The position numbers and the translations under genes are program-made. A model generated the notes under the pieces. That model saw only the letters and a list, made by a program, of their open reading frames with translations, was not told the DNA's origin and made no database searches. Positions 1 through 10,283 of a stretch of DNA of 64,000 nucleotides are shown here, in pieces. The stretch's first letter is position 1. Every line of letters begins with the position of its first letter. Source of the DNA: Clostridia bacterium (GTDB lineage Bacteria; Bacillota; Clostridia; Christensenellales; UBA3700); NCBI GenBank assembly GCA_029068165.1, contig JAIEDA010000032.1, positions 1-64,000 on the forward strand. Direction: 5' to 3'.

Positions 1-3000
1 CTCGTCAATAAGATATTCGGCGACGAAGATCCCGACGATTACGTAGATACTCACGGAGTAGACCCGCACAATTATGGTGGAAAGGTCGTAAGAGCGTCGT
101 ATATCAATGAAAATATTTACGATACAACGAGTACGTCGGGAGCTAAAATAAAAAATTCTTACGGACTATTGGTTACGCTAGGCGGAATGAAATGGATGGT
201 TACGTCCATTACAAAGGATACTACGGACGACGAGAATATTGTAGCGACTCTTTATCTAGCTGAACCCCAAAGCTCAATGGATTGGCTACCTAATCCCCCA
301 AATACTAAGGGCTCTAATGCATACTGCGCGAGTAATTTGCGTCATACGTTGACTCACGATGCTACTTGGTCGCTGTTCCAACATAATACGACCGACGACT
401 TTGCTGAGCAATATTTAGTACAGCCTAAAAACATAAATTATCAATTATACGAAAATCACAAAGACTGCGAGGGCGGATTTGGCTACACAATGGCAAACGA
501 CTCGCTTTCGACGCCTAAAAATACAGTGAATTGGTATAGCGTGGAATATTCAAGCGGCGGCTCTTGGCAATTAGGTAATTGGACGTCGGCTCAAGATTAC
601 GCGGCTTGGGGCGAAGATTATATTTGGATACCAAGTATAACGGAAGTAGGTTATAGCAATTATAATTCGACTGATAATATATGGGGTTTGGACAATAATC
701 AACGTATGGTGGATACGACGTCTTCTTGGATGCGGTCCGGTCTTTATACATATTACAACTGTGCGTTCATTGTCGACGCTGGCGGTACATATAACAATAA
801 CTATGTGAATTACTCCTACGGCCTGCGTCCCGCTCTTCACTTAAATCTCTCGGCTGCTGCGCTAGGCGTGGCGGGCGTGCCTGAAGACACGGAAGTTGAG
901 TATTCAGGTCAGGCATATAGCGCTGAATCTGCTGCAATAGCGGCAGGCGCAAAATGGTATTCAAAGAGATTGAAGAAAAACGTTGACAACGGCAACGTAA
1001 AAATTTCGTATTCAACAACTTCTACTACGTCCAAGTTGACTCCGGTCACGACAACAATCACCAACGAAGACGGAACGACCACGACGAAGACGGAAAATCT
1101 TCCGTTGACGGCGGGGACGTATAAAGTTACGTTTACAATTCAAGATTTGAGCTTGGGACCGGACGGGAGTCCGCCGCCGTTTATATGGAAAGGCGACGAC
1201 AAAGACAATCCCTCTCAATACACCAAAGAAATGACTCTCACTATAAAGGCGAAGGAACTCAAGGCAAGTTGGTCCTACGATCAAGAAAACGATACGGAAC
1301 CAAACGTGAAATTTACGGGATTCGTAGAGGGGGAGAGCGCTTCCGATTTAACTTTGACAAGAAAGTATACGGGACGAGGTCAAACAGCCGATCCTGCCGA
1401 TACGTCGAAGATGCCGCTCAAGATTGGCGATTACACGGTAGAAATCACAAATCTAGGAAATACCAACTATACTCTCGCGTCGGGAAACACTTACGATTTC
1501 CACATGGACTCGATCAAGGTATCTTTGCCGAAAGTTAGAGCGGGTACGACCGGGGATTATACTCCAATAAATTCGTTCACGAATTGGTATACATACAACG
1601 GAAACGATAGGACGTACTATCTAGATTACGATACTGCGCAGTTCACGATAACCGACGCAGGCGGAATGACGCGACAGGGCGCGAAAACGCTCAAAGCTAA
1701 AAACGCGGGGACTTACGAGCTTACGCTAAGTTTGGCTGACAAAGACAATATGGTATGGGCGGACAATACGAGTTCGTCAGCGGATAGAAAGGTGCAAATC
1801 AAGATTTTGCCTATGGAAATTGAGCTTGACGTCTACGGCGCGAACAACGGTAATTTGACCAACAAAGTGGGTACAAACCTAACCGTTAATTTCCACCTAT
1901 CGGCAAATTCGTATCCAAAGGCGGGAGATTCGCTGTCGGTTTATATAAAAGCAATCAACGCGGACGACGAAACGTGGACTGTTACGCTGACCAACGAGTT
2001 TACGATAGACAGCAACGGCGTAAGCGGAAGCGAAAACTTCACGCTTGAGCTTGGCACGCAACAAATAACCGACCCGAGCAACTGGAATTTGGAATTTGTG
2101 GTATCGGGGAATGACAACTATATATTCAAGCTGTCGGAAGATATAACGCTTACGATGACGGAAGTAGACGAGGACGGCTATATCTATTGGAACTTGCTCA
2201 TAGATGGACTGTACGCGTCAGGGCAACAAATAAAGGTATCTAAAGACGATACGAACAACGCTACGTATAAAAACAAGCTTACGTACAACGGAAGCGAGTT
2301 TGCATTCCAACTAGACAGGTCGTTACCGTCGGGATGGAAAGTGGACACGGGCTACAACGATAACGACTATACAAACGGCTATAAGAACAAGTCGGCGACA
2401 AACGCGGGCGAATACGAAACTAGCGTAATGCTCCTTGACGGAGATGGCGTTCAGCATGAGTTTACCATTGAATGGAACGTCAAGAAAGCGCTAATAGACC
2501 TATCCGACGTGAGATGGCTTGACGACGGAAAGTTGGAATATAAGGGCGGAGCTACGGTATACGCTGAGATAGACGCGTCGACGTTGCCAAAGGGCGTAGG
2601 ACTTACGCCGCATTACGTACATAGAGAGAACGGCGGCGGTGGCGGCAATAGAGTCGGCGACGATGGAGTAGAAGAGGTATACTTTACCGTCGACAACGCT
2701 AATTACGAAGTTCCGACCAAGGGAGATAATTCGACGTACAAATTCACGGCAAACAACGGTTTAACTGACTTTGAATGGGAAAAAGATTTTGAAGTAGTAC
2801 CTGCGGAAATAGACTTGACGTGGACGAGCGTAAAAATAAAGGATAGCAATGGAGTAGAGTTCAGCGTGCTTGTCTTGAAAGATTATCAAGACCTTACGGA
2901 CAGCAACGCGGTAATATCGTATTTGTATTACGAAACTGACAGCAAGTACAATCTCATATCGGGAGCAACGCCAAAGACTTACGACCAAATCGTAGTAGAC

Positions 3001-5565
3001 GCGACGAACAGGGCTTATTACAAAGCGTATCCTGTACTCAATAGCGCGTACGCGAACGATTACAAGCTTCCGTTTGAGGAGGGAGATAACGGACTGTATT
3101 CAAGCGGATTCGTAGTGGGCGGAGGCTCTACTGCGGCGTCAGTAGAATTGAATACCAACGTATACGCGTACAACGGCTACGGCGTAACGCTTGACCTCAA
3201 AATCGAGGGACAAGCGTCAAAGAGCGATTTTAATTTCGCGTACTATAAAAACGGAACTGAGTCTATACTCAACAAGCTGTCGATTGCTCCGGTAGACGTG
3301 GGTACGTATCTAGTAGTCATTACTGCAAAGAGCAGTTCCAACGTAGTGTTGTCGGGTAATGCGAAGTTTACGTTTAAGATCGAGCCTGCGGTCATTGAGA
3401 TAAATTGGAACGAAAGCGCAAAGCCGCCGGTACTCAATTTGTTGTACGGACAAATCAAAGGCGTAGAATACGAAATAAGAGACGGCGACAATAATCCGGT
3501 GGCTTCGTTCGGTACTACGACTCCGACTGGAACGTACGGAATAAGAGCGAAGATTAAGACGGGGCAGGAGAAGAATTTTATATTCGACAACGGCAAGACT
3601 ACAACTGATTGGGTAGAGTTTAATTATACGCAAGGTACGACCGTATACGATCCAAACTCGCCAGACAACCCGTTTTATCCGCAAACGCCGAGTGAGAAAC
3701 CTGACGCGCCGAGCGACGATACGACCCCGCCTGACGGTTCGAATACGCCGACCGATCCCGACGATCCAACAAATCCGTCGGACGGCGACGATAAAGACGG
3801 CGACGGGGCAAACGAAACTTTGACGAAGATAAAGGAGTTTTTGCAAGACTATTGGCAAGTAATCGTCAGCGGAGTAGCTTTAATACTTATTATAGCTTTT
3901 ACGGCGAAAGGATTGTCGTACGCAAGCAAGCGCAGCAAAGCGAAGAAAGAAACTAAGAAGTATACTACTCCCGCTTACGCAATCGCGCTGTTCACGGCAG
4001 GAGAGAAGCTGTGGAATATTGATTACAAGATATGGACAATCTTAGCGTTTACGCTGTTGGGCGTAGCGGTACTCTCGTTTATCTTTATGCTATTAGAGAA
4101 ACGCGGATATAAGAAAGCGCAAGAGGAGTTGGAAAGCGCAAAGCTAGAGTATGCGAGAAATCCAATGGCATACGCAACGGCAGGGGCGAACGTGGCGAAC
4201 GCTGCTCCTCAAGAGCAAGCGGAGAGCGGAAGTTCAAAGAAGCGCGAGCGCGAGAAAGATAGACAACTCGAGCGTCTGGAAGAAGAATTGCGTAAACGCG
4301 ACGAAGAAGCCCGTCGCCGCGAAGAGGAAGAACGTCGTCGCCGTGAGGAAGAAGACAAGCGCCGCGACGAAGAGAACCGTCGACGCGAGGATGAGCTTAG
4401 ACGTCAAAACGAAGAAATGAAGATGATGTTTATGTCAATGCTCGGCGGCAACGGCAATCCGCAGTACAACGCAATGAACGCACAAGGCAACGGCGAAAAC
4501 GGCGAAGCGGGCGACGGTCAAACGCCACCGTACGGAGCAGGTCAGCAATTTGGTTATCCGCCGTACGGTTACGCGCCTTACGGAATGCCGTACGGACCGT
4601 ATCAGCCTTATGGAGCTATGGGCGGCAACGGCGGAACAAACATCACTATCGACGCGGAAAATATCAAGGGACTTATTACCGAAACCGTAGCGGCTTTAAT
4701 GCCGAGTATGCAGGCAATGTTGCCGCAACAGGCGGGAACTAATGACGAAGTGGTAAAACTCCTTGCCGAAGAGATAAAAGAGAGCAAGGAAGAAAATCGC
4801 AAGAACGACGAACGTATCGAACAAATGATGCGCAATCAAGAGAAAATGATGAACAAGATTCTCGAAATGGCAGTCGCTCAAGCTTTAGTCGAAAGACAGG
4901 TAATAGAAAAACCCGTAGAGAAAATCGTTGAAAAGAAAGTTGAGGTACCGGTAGAAAAAATAGTAGAAAAGATAGTGGAAAAACCTGTAGAGAAGATAGT
5001 CGAGAAAAAGGTTGAAGTACCCGTAGAGAAGATTGTCGAAGTACCGGTTGAGAAAGTAGTGGAAAAGGTAGTCGAAAAGAAAGTCGAAGTACCGGTAGAA
5101 AAAATCGTAAAGGTGCCTGTTGAAAAGATTGTCAAAGTACCTGCGGAGAAAAAAGCTCCCGCAGTGGAAAAGACGCCTAGACTTAACATCGACGAAGCTT
5201 ACGCTAGATTGAGCCGCGAGCAAAAGAAGTTCTTCGACAAGCTCCGCGAGTACGCGCTTTCAAAAGAAAAGTGCAAAGAGAAGAAGTTGACCTATAATAT
5301 CTTGCTTGGACAGTCCTCGGTCAATCCGCTAGTCAAGCTGACGATAAAGAAAGACACGACGGTAGCTTTGTTTAAGATGGAAGACGAGTATTTCAAGGAT
5401 ATACGCCGCAACGCGGAAGGATCTAAGATAAAAGTCAAGGAAAGCGAGCTAGTCGTAGCCGACGCGGAATCGTTTGAAACGGCAAAGCAAATGATAGACC
5501 TTCGCGAAGATCAAATCGAGCGTTACAACGAGTATCTAAAGGAGCAAAGAGCGTACAAGAAATAA
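1..5565 (+). CDS. Giant surface protein, 5'-truncated by the window edge
   Basis: The reading frame is open from the first base, so the N-terminus lies outside the window; 1,854 residues are visible. Residues about 57-290 resemble a DUF6273-type surface domain and end in a [11 protein letters not shown] motif. A long run of beta-rich, Ig/MBG-like modules follows to about residue 1210. Next come a Pro/Asp/Thr-rich linker (about 1214-1270), a hydrophobic segment (about 1281-1302), another (about 1344-1364), a highly charged Arg/Glu coiled coil (about 1413-1475), a Gly/Pro/Tyr-rich stretch, a VEK/VEVP repeat stalk (about 1634-1722) and a compact C-terminal domain (about 1726-1854). The order suggests an extracellular adhesin-like part and a membrane anchor; which side the C-terminal half faces depends on an uncertain number of membrane passes. 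Function unknown. A hairpin terminator follows. Confidence 0.85.
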   Translation, partial: LVNKIFGDEDPDDYVDTHGVDPHNYGGKVVRASYINENIYDTTSTSGAKIKNSYGLLVTLGGMKWMVTSITKDTTDDENIVATLYLAEPQSSMDWLPNPPNTKGSNAYCASNLRHTLTHDATWSLFQHNTTDDFAEQYLVQPKNINYQLYENHKDCEGGFGYTMANDSLSTPKNTVNWYSVEYSSGGSWQLGNWTSAQDYAAWGEDYIWIPSITEVGYSNYNSTDNIWGLDNNQRMVDTTSSWMRSGLYTYYNCAFIVDAGGTYNNNYVNYSYGLRPALHLNLSAAALGVAGVPEDTEVEYSGQAYSAESAAIAAGAKWYSKRLKKNVDNGNVKISYSTTSTTSKLTPVTTTITNEDGTTTTKTENLPLTAGTYKVTFTIQDLSLGPDGSPPPFIWKGDDKDNPSQYTKEMTLTIKAKELKASWSYDQENDTEPNVKFTGFVEGESASDLTLTRKYTGRGQTADPADTSKMPLKIGDYTVEITNLGNTNYTLASGNTYDFHMDSIKVSLPKVRAGTTGDYTPINSFTNWYTYNGNDRTYYLDYDTAQFTITDAGGMTRQGAKTLKAKNAGTYELTLSLADKDNMVWADNTSSSADRKVQIKILPMEIELDVYGANNGNLTNKVGTNLTVNFHLSANSYPKAGDSLSVYIKAINADDETWTVTLTNEFTIDSNGVSGSENFTLELGTQQITDPSNWNLEFVVSGNDNYIFKLSEDITLTMTEVDEDGYIYWNLLIDGLYASGQQIKVSKDDTNNATYKNKLTYNGSEFAFQLDRSLPSGWKVDTGYNDNDYTNGYKNKSATNAGEYETSVMLLDGDGVQHEFTIEWNVKKALIDLSDVRWLDDGKLEYKGGATVYAEIDASTLPKGVGLTPHYVHRENGGGGGNRVGDDGVEEVYFTVDNANYEVPTKGDNSTYKFTANNGLTDFEWEKDFEVVPAEIDLTWTSVKIKDSNGVEFSVLVLKDYQDLTDSNAVISYLYYETDSKYNLISGATPKTYDQIVVDATNRAYYKAYPVLNSAYANDYKLPFEEGDNGLYSSGFVVGGGSTAASVELNTNVYAYNGYGVTLDLKIEGQASKSDFNFAYYKNGTESILNKLSIAPVDVGTYLVVITAKSSSNVVLSGNAKFTFKIEPAVIEINWNESAKPPVLNLLYGQIKGVEYEIRDGDNNPVASFGTTTPTGTYGIRAKIKTGQEKNFIFDNGKTTTDWVEFNYTQGTTVYDPNSPDNPFYPQTPSEKPDAPSDDTTPPDGSNTPTDPDDPTNPSDGDDKDGDGANETLTKIKEFLQDYWQVIVSGVALILIIAFTAKGLSYASKRSKAKKETKKYTTPAYAIALFTAGEKLWNIDYKIWTILAFTLLGVAVLSFIFMLLEKRGYKKAQEELESAKLEYARNPMAYATAGANVANAAPQEQAESGSSKKREREKDRQLERLEEELRKRDEEARRREEEERRRREEEDKRRDEENRRREDELRRQNEEMKMMFMSMLGGNGNPQYNAMNAQGNGENGEAGDGQTPPYGAGQQFGYPPYGYAPYGMPYGPYQPYGAMGGNGGTNITIDAENIKGLITETVAALMPSMQAMLPQQAGTNDEVVKLLAEEIKESKEENRKNDERIEQMMRNQEKMMNKILEMAVAQALVERQVIEKPVEKIVEKKVEVPVEKIVEKIVEKPVEKIVEKKVEVPVEKIVEVPVEKVVEKVVEKKVEVPVEKIVKVPVEKIVKVPAEKKAPAVEKTPRLNIDEAYARLSREQKKFFDKLREYALSKEKCKEKKLTYNILLGQSSVNPLVKLTIKKDTTVALFKMEDEYFKDIRRNAEGSKIKVKESELVVADAESFETAKQMIDLREDQIERYNEYLKEQRAYKK
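4900..5170 (+). repeat. VEKIVE/VEVPVEK coding repeat
   Basis: Short degenerate in-frame repeats encode alternating [13 protein letters not shown] and PVEKIV units, about 90 residues in all. The DNA copies differ at synonymous positions, so the peptide pattern seems to be what is kept rather than a recent DNA duplication. A regular alternation of Val, Lys and Glu, with Pro in many units, suggests a stiff extended stalk between the Gly/Tyr-rich region and the C-terminal domain of the surface protein. Confidence 0.8.
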
Positions 5566-5637
5566 GAGTCAGACTCTACGCTCATCTCCGCGCTCGTTCG
5601 TGGAGAAAGGATTAACTGACAATCGAATAAAGTAAAA

Positions 5638-5668
5638 ATCGAAAGGAACGCAATCGCGTTCCTTTTGT
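5638..5668 (+). terminator. Terminator after the surface protein gene
   Basis: A 10-bp perfect stem (AAAGGAACGC / GCGTTCCTTT, 5642-5651 and 5656-5665) with a 4-nt loop, ending in a short T-run. The stem core GGAACGC-N4-GCGTTCC recurs, exactly or with one change, at other gene ends in this window. Confidence 0.8.
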
Positions 5669-5840
5669 CATATCGTCATATTTAATCGGTTAAACGCCTG
5701 ACGTGCTACCACTCGCTTGCCACGTCGTCGCTTCGCTCCTTACGCTTACGTTACATTACGCTCAGCATGGCGAAGCGAATTAAGGCGGAACAAAACTTAT
5801 TGCGTCATATTGAGCGAGGCGGCAATCATACATTATTAAA
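5669..5840. other. Intergenic stretch with small inverted repeats
   Basis: No gene is supported. The stretch carries GACGTG/CACGTC (5700-5705 and 5721-5726) and GCTTCGC/GCGAAGC (5730-5736 and 5770-5776) as inverted repeats. The in-frame extension of yqfC back to an ATG at 5767 runs through this material, has no ribosome binding site and is rejected as part of the gene. Confidence 0.5.
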
Positions 5841-5856
5841 GAAGGAGTATGATATT

Positions 5857-6129
5857 ATGAGTTATAAGAAAGAAATTCAAAGCAAGATCAAAGGTAATCT
5901 TGACGGCGTTACAAATTTTTACACGCTTACCGTGGGGAAAGATTACGCGGTTGTCGAGGGACATAAAGGAGTTTTGAGTTTTGACGAGAGTTCTATTTCG
6001 GTGAGGTTGAAAAAAGGGAAAGTCGACTTTACGGGCGAGGATTTGCGCATAGCAAGTTCGCAAAAGGAAGAGCTAGTTATTAAAGGCAAAGTAACAAATA
6101 TAGCGTTTGACGGAGTGTGGCAAAAGTGA
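5857..6129 (+). CDS. yqfC: Sporulation protein YqfC
   Basis: A 90-residue protein of the YabP/YqfC family, small beta-rich proteins made during endospore formation (in Bacillus in the mother cell). The full length fits the family, with a core from the GVTNFYTLTVGKD segment to the VTNIAFDG end. The start at 5857 is chosen because GAAGGAG (5841-5847) lies 9 nt upstream; an in-frame ATG 90 nt earlier has no ribosome binding site. The stop overlaps the start of yqfD, so the two are probably translationally coupled, matching the conserved yqfC-yqfD pair of spore formers. It is one of two markers for sporulation ability here. Confidence 0.88.
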   Translation: MSYKKEIQSKIKGNLDGVTNFYTLTVGKDYAVVEGHKGVLSFDESSISVRLKKGKVDFTGEDLRIASSQKEELVIKGKVTNIAFDGVWQK

Positions 6130-7253
6130 AGGTATACAGCGAAATTAGTTGTGAGGCGAGGAACTGCCAACGTTTGATTAATAAGTTTTTAGAAAGCGAT
6201 ATTCCCGTAAAAAAAGTCAAAGTCAAGGGGGATACGCTAGAGTTTTGCGTAGAGGACAAGTATCTTAGAAAATGCGTGGATATAGTCGCAAAGACGGGCG
6301 TTCGATACAGCGTGGAAAGCCGAGGCGGAGCGTATCTAGCCAAAAAGCTTGTTTTGCGATATCTATCTTTGGCGATTACGGCAATATTAGTTGTTGGCGG
6401 ACTTTTGACGCTCAACAAAGTGTGTTTCGGCGTGAAAGTTACTTGCGAAAATCCGCAAATAGCCGCTCAAATAGACGATATACTAAAGCAAAGTTCCATA
6501 CGTCCGTTTATTCTCAAAGATAAGATTGACACGAAGGCGCTGTCTATGCAAATAAGCAAGGAAATAGAAGAAGTCGGGTTTGCAAACTGCTACTTTGACG
6601 GCGGTACGCTCAATATATCCGTCAAAGAAGTCTACGTTGAACCTGACGAAATCGATTACTCGAGAATAGTGGCGGATAGGGATTGCATTATCACGAGATT
6701 GCTGGTATACTCGGGTACTGCCGTCGTAAAGATAGGCGACGTCGTCAAGGCGGGCGATACTCTTATCGAGGGTTATATCGACACTGCTCCCGATACTGAA
6801 GAGAACGAGAGAATTGCCGTGCCTGCCGACGGAATAGTCTACGCGGAAACGGCTTACACAAAGAGCCTTGCTATCAGCGATAAGGTCGTGCAAGGTCGGC
6901 GTACGGGCGAGAGCTACGAGGAAACGCAGCTCTACGTTTTCGGAAAACCTATTGGCAAGAGAAAGGCTGCGAAGTACGAGAGATACGAGTATACCGAAGT
7001 GGAAACGACGTTTGGAAGTCTTATACCGATAACCGCCGTTACGAGGACGTATTACGAGTTGGAAACCGTGGAAATTCAGCTCTCGGAGGCGCAAATTGAA
7101 GAGCAAATTTCCCTCGCTTACATAGAACTTTGGCAACAAATGCCGTTAGAAGCCAAACTTCTTAATGATTATACTTATAAAAAAAAGGTAGACAATTTGC
7201 ATATAATAGATATATACTATATAATAGAAGAAAAGGTAAGCATAGGAGAATAG
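6126..7253 (+). CDS. yqfD: Sporulation protein YqfD
   Basis: A 375-residue member of the YqfD family, a membrane protein of the sporulation programme. A basic N-terminal domain is followed by one clear transmembrane segment at about residues 80-100 and a mixed alpha/beta C-terminal part. The GTG at 6126 is chosen because GGAG (6112-6115) lies 10 nt upstream and because it gives the GTGA overlap with the yqfC stop; a GTG three codons earlier sits almost on that ribosome binding site. It ends just before phoH, in the order yqfC-yqfD-phoH-pgpH-ybeY common in Clostridia and Bacilli. Confidence 0.9.
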   Translation: MKVYSEISCEARNCQRLINKFLESDIPVKKVKVKGDTLEFCVEDKYLRKCVDIVAKTGVRYSVESRGGAYLAKKLVLRYLSLAITAILVVGGLLTLNKVCFGVKVTCENPQIAAQIDDILKQSSIRPFILKDKIDTKALSMQISKEIEEVGFANCYFDGGTLNISVKEVYVEPDEIDYSRIVADRDCIITRLLVYSGTAVVKIGDVVKAGDTLIEGYIDTAPDTEENERIAVPADGIVYAETAYTKSLAISDKVVQGRRTGESYEETQLYVFGKPIGKRKAAKYERYEYTEVETTFGSLIPITAVTRTYYELETVEIQLSEAQIEEQISLAYIELWQQMPLEAKLLNDYTYKKKVDNLHIIDIYYIIEEKVSIGE

Positions 7254-7257
7254 CGCT

Positions 7258-8220
7258 ATCAAGAAGAATATAGAAGTTACGGACATCAATGCCGCCATAG
7301 CGGTGTTCGGCAACCGCGACGAGAACGTCAATTATCTCAGAAAGAGAATGGAAGTCAATATCAATCTTTTCGACAACTCGGTTATTATCGACGGAGAGGA
7401 TGAAAAGGTCGAAAGGTGCGCAAGGCTTATATCCTTACTTATGGAAAGCAGCAAGAGCAACGCCGTCAACAAAGGATTTATCAACTTTTGTATAGAGGTC
7501 GTGGACAACGGCGACGAGGAAAAGTTTGACGAGTTGTGCAAAGTAGTCGCTCTTACTGCGAGAGGAAAACAAATCAAGAGCAAGACGTACGGACAAGCCA
7601 AGTACGTACAGGCGATAAAGGATAACGCTATAGTTTTCGGCATAGGACCTGCGGGTACGGGCAAGACTTATCTTGCCGTTGCGATAGCCGTAGCGATGTA
7701 TCGCAACAGGGTCGTTGAAAAGATTATACTCACTCGTCCTGCCGTCGAGGCGGGGGAGAAACTAGGGTTTTTGCCGGGAGATTTGGGAGCAAAAGTCGAC
7801 CCGTATCTCAAGCCGCTTTACGATGCGCTTCAAGAGATGTTCGGCTTGGAAGTCTATTCAAGGCTGATTGAAAAGGGAGTAATAGAGATCGCTCCGCTTG
7901 CTTATATGAGAGGACGTACGCTCTCTAATGCGTTTATTATTCTTGACGAGGCTCAAAATACGACTCGCGAGCAAATGAAAATGTTCTTGACGAGAATGGG
8001 CGAGGGGAGTAGAATAGTCGTAACGGGCGACGCTACTCAAATAGATTTGCCGGCGGACAAGTCTTCGGGACTGTTGCACGCCGCGAATATCTTGCAAGGT
8101 ATAGATAATATTGCTATAATACACTTAAGGAATAAAGATATCGTGCGCAACGATTTGGTTCAGGCAATCGTTAGAGCGTACGAAGAAAGTAAAAACGTTC
8201 AGGAAAAGGTAAAAAAATGA
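7258..8220 (+). CDS. phoH: PhoH family ATPase, possible ATC start
   Basis: PhoH-type P-loop NTPase with an N-terminal small domain and a Walker A GPAGTGKT. The conserved segments LTRPAVEAGEKLGFLPG, ILDEAQNTT (Walker B) and VVTGDATQIDLP are all present, so it should hydrolyse ATP; its substrate, probably RNA or nucleoprotein, is not settled for the family. Start: similarity to PhoH N-termini begins before the first standard start (GTG 7303, which encodes the Val of AVFGNRD). No ATG, GTG or TTG lies between the upstream stop at 7243 and 7303, but AGGAG (7244-7248) is ideally placed for the ATC at 7258. If only standard starts are allowed, use 7303. The end overlaps pgpH by ATGA. Confidence 0.9.
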   Translation: MKKNIEVTDINAAIAVFGNRDENVNYLRKRMEVNINLFDNSVIIDGEDEKVERCARLISLLMESSKSNAVNKGFINFCIEVVDNGDEEKFDELCKVVALTARGKQIKSKTYGQAKYVQAIKDNAIVFGIGPAGTGKTYLAVAIAVAMYRNRVVEKIILTRPAVEAGEKLGFLPGDLGAKVDPYLKPLYDALQEMFGLEVYSRLIEKGVIEIAPLAYMRGRTLSNAFIILDEAQNTTREQMKMFLTRMGEGSRIVVTGDATQIDLPADKSSGLLHAANILQGIDNIAIIHLRNKDIVRNDLVQAIVRAYEESKNVQEKVKK

Positions 8221-9662
8221 AGACTTCTGCACAACAAAAATGGAAGAATCTTGCTTACGTTGCGGCAATCTTGGTCGTATCATTTTTGATGACGGTTTTT
8301 TCCGTAGCGTGTCTAGCGAAAGATTACTATATTTTCTCGTATTACGAACTGTATCTTCCGATGACCGTTATGGTATTCATCATTTTGATAACTTTGTACT
8401 ACTACATTCTCAAGATGGACAACGAATCGGACGAATATATATCAGTTTTAAAAAGATGCTTGATTTGTTATTCTACGATTTTTATAGCGGTTATTATCTC
8501 CGCGGTGCTCTATAGCTACTTTACTCCGCACTCGGTTATTATATCTTCGGTTACGATGATGGTAACTATGCTTCTCAATAAAAAACTCGGCGTATTTTGT
8601 ACCTTCGTGTCAATGGGCGTAATGATGGCGATTTTCGTCACCAGCTCGTACGTCTTGGATATTGACAACTTCAACCTAGATATTATCGGATGCTTGCTCA
8701 CGTCAATGATTATGAGCTTGTGTATGGTCTTCCTTCTCGGCAGGGAGTACTCCCGTCTAAGACTTACTTGGGGTACTATTCTTTTGGGTATCATCACCAC
8801 GCCGCTTTCAGCTGTGTATTCTATTTTCGGTCACGGCGTCAGCTTGGTTACGATAGCAAGTTCGTTCTTCGGTCGTTTGGTCGGAGTTATGATTTCAGTT
8901 GCGATATTCATACTGCTGCTTCCGCTGTACGAAACTATATTCGCCGTTTGGACCAACTTTAAACTCGCCGAAGTATGTTCGCCTTCGCAGCCGCTGCTCA
9001 AAGAACTTAGAGAAAAAGCGCCCGGTACTTACAATCACTGCGTTAGCGTTGCCAACCTCGTTGAGAGCTGCGCGGACGCGATAGACCTCAACCCTTATAT
9101 GGCGAGAGCGTGCGCTTACTTCCACGACGTGGGAAAAATGCGTCACCCCGAATATTTTACCGAAAACCAAAAAGACGGACGTAACCCGCACGACGATCTA
9201 ATTCCCGAGGTCAGCGTTAATATGATCACCGCTCACGTTAAGGACGGCGTTAAGATATTGAAAGAGCATCACATGCCCGAAACTATTATCAAAGCCGCTT
9301 ACGAGCACCACGGCGACGCTACCGTTCCGTACTTCTATATGAAAGCTCAAAGTATCACCGAGGACGAACTCAGCAACTATACTTACCGTTACAACGCTAG
9401 AAAGCCGACTACGAAATACAGCGCGCTCGTTATGATTTGCGATATATGCGAAGCTATTATGAGGTCTAAAACTCCTCAGGATTACGAGCAAATGAGAGCT
9501 ATCGTCGACAACGTTATTACCTCTAAACTCAACGAGGGGCAGTTTGACGACTGTACTTTGACGGTCAAAGATTTCGTAATAATCAAGGACACGATTTGCG
9601 ACGTAATTCCTTCGACTCTCCACAAACGTATCGACTACGATAAGGCAAAGGAAAGAAGATAA
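8217..9662 (+). CDS. pgpH: PgpH-like HD phosphodiesterase without its extracellular sensor
   Basis: A 481-residue membrane HD-domain protein of the YqfF/PgpH group, enzymes that cut cyclic di-AMP. About seven hydrophobic helices occupy residues 15-245. The cytosolic HD domain follows, with NHCVSVANL, the HD pair in YFHDVGKM, a histidine region near TAHVKDGVKI, and YEHHGD, so the metal site looks intact. Family members are usually about 700 residues because an extracellular 7TMR-HDED domain of roughly 230 residues sits between the first two helices; here helix 1 is followed almost directly by the next helices. No remnant is visible, so this looks like a genuine short form. It overlaps phoH by 4 nt and abuts ybeY. 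Confidence 0.88.
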   Translation: MKTSAQQKWKNLAYVAAILVVSFLMTVFSVACLAKDYYIFSYYELYLPMTVMVFIILITLYYYILKMDNESDEYISVLKRCLICYSTIFIAVIISAVLYSYFTPHSVIISSVTMMVTMLLNKKLGVFCTFVSMGVMMAIFVTSSYVLDIDNFNLDIIGCLLTSMIMSLCMVFLLGREYSRLRLTWGTILLGIITTPLSAVYSIFGHGVSLVTIASSFFGRLVGVMISVAIFILLLPLYETIFAVWTNFKLAEVCSPSQPLLKELREKAPGTYNHCVSVANLVESCADAIDLNPYMARACAYFHDVGKMRHPEYFTENQKDGRNPHDDLIPEVSVNMITAHVKDGVKILKEHHMPETIIKAAYEHHGDATVPYFYMKAQSITEDELSNYTYRYNARKPTTKYSALVMICDICEAIMRSKTPQDYEQMRAIVDNVITSKLNEGQFDDCTLTVKDFVIIKDTICDVIPSTLHKRIDYDKAKERR

Positions 9663-10139
9663 ATGTTGGAAATTTTCGACGAAATCGAAAGCGGGCTTGA
9701 CTGCGAGCTTATTCAAAAAGTTTTTGAAAAAGTCAAACTTAAGTTTTCCTTGCCCGACAACGTGAGAGTGGAACTTACTATAGTAGCGGAAGAGGATATT
9801 CAAAATACCAATCGCGAATTTAGAAACGTGGACAGCGTGACCGACGTCTTGAGTTTTCCCGCCTTAGAAGTAAAACTTCCGTTTAATGCCGACGACTATC
9901 CCTACGACGTCGACCTTTCGACGGGCGAACTTATGCTCGGCGAAATAATGCTTTGCTATAAGCGCGCATTGGAACAAAGCGAGCAGTACGGTCACTCCAA
10001 AGAGAGAGAGTGTTGTTATCTCGTGTTGCACGGACTTTTACACTTGCTTGGCTTCGATCATATAGAAGAGAGCGATAGAGCGCAAATGCGAAAGCAAGAA
10101 GAGGAAATCTTGACTTCGCTCAATATCTTGAGAGATTAA
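9663..10139 (+). CDS. ybeY: Endoribonuclease YbeY
   Basis: A 158-residue metalloprotein of the YbeY family, which acts in 16S rRNA 3'-end maturation and late 70S ribosome quality control. The zinc-binding signature HGLLHLLGFDH near residue 120 is complete and FRNVDSVTDVLSFP (the typical N-R-D-TDVLSFP region) is present. Length is normal. It starts one base after the pgpH stop, so it is probably translated by coupling. In many Firmicutes a diacylglycerol kinase and a cytidine deaminase gene follow; here the next gene is era after a 144-bp gap. Confidence 0.95.
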   Translation: MLEIFDEIESGLDCELIQKVFEKVKLKFSLPDNVRVELTIVAEEDIQNTNREFRNVDSVTDVLSFPALEVKLPFNADDYPYDVDLSTGELMLGEIMLCYKRALEQSEQYGHSKERECCYLVLHGLLHLLGFDHIEESDRAQMRKQEEEILTSLNILRD

Positions 10140-10283
10140 AAGCAAAAGAGCAATAGAGCGTTGAAAAAGACGCAAGATATTATAGCTAAAGGCTATCGTC
10201 GGTCGTAAAGTTTAAAATTATAATTTTAAATACCAAATTGAATAATCAAAGAAATAAATTTGAAAAATCGGGAACAATAGATA

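Noticed and set aside
4900..5170. Repeats resembling a CRISPR-like or VNTR array
   Set aside because: The repeats are in frame, differ at synonymous sites and encode the VEK stalk; there are no unique spacers of constant length.
5767..5856. 30-codon N-terminal extension of YqfC
   Set aside because: No ribosome binding site at 5767, sequence lies in intergenic repeat-like DNA, and a strong site precedes ATG 5857.
8217..9662. Frameshifted or split pgpH
   Set aside because: The frame is intact and directly overlaps both neighbours; there is no room or leftover sequence for the missing sensor domain.
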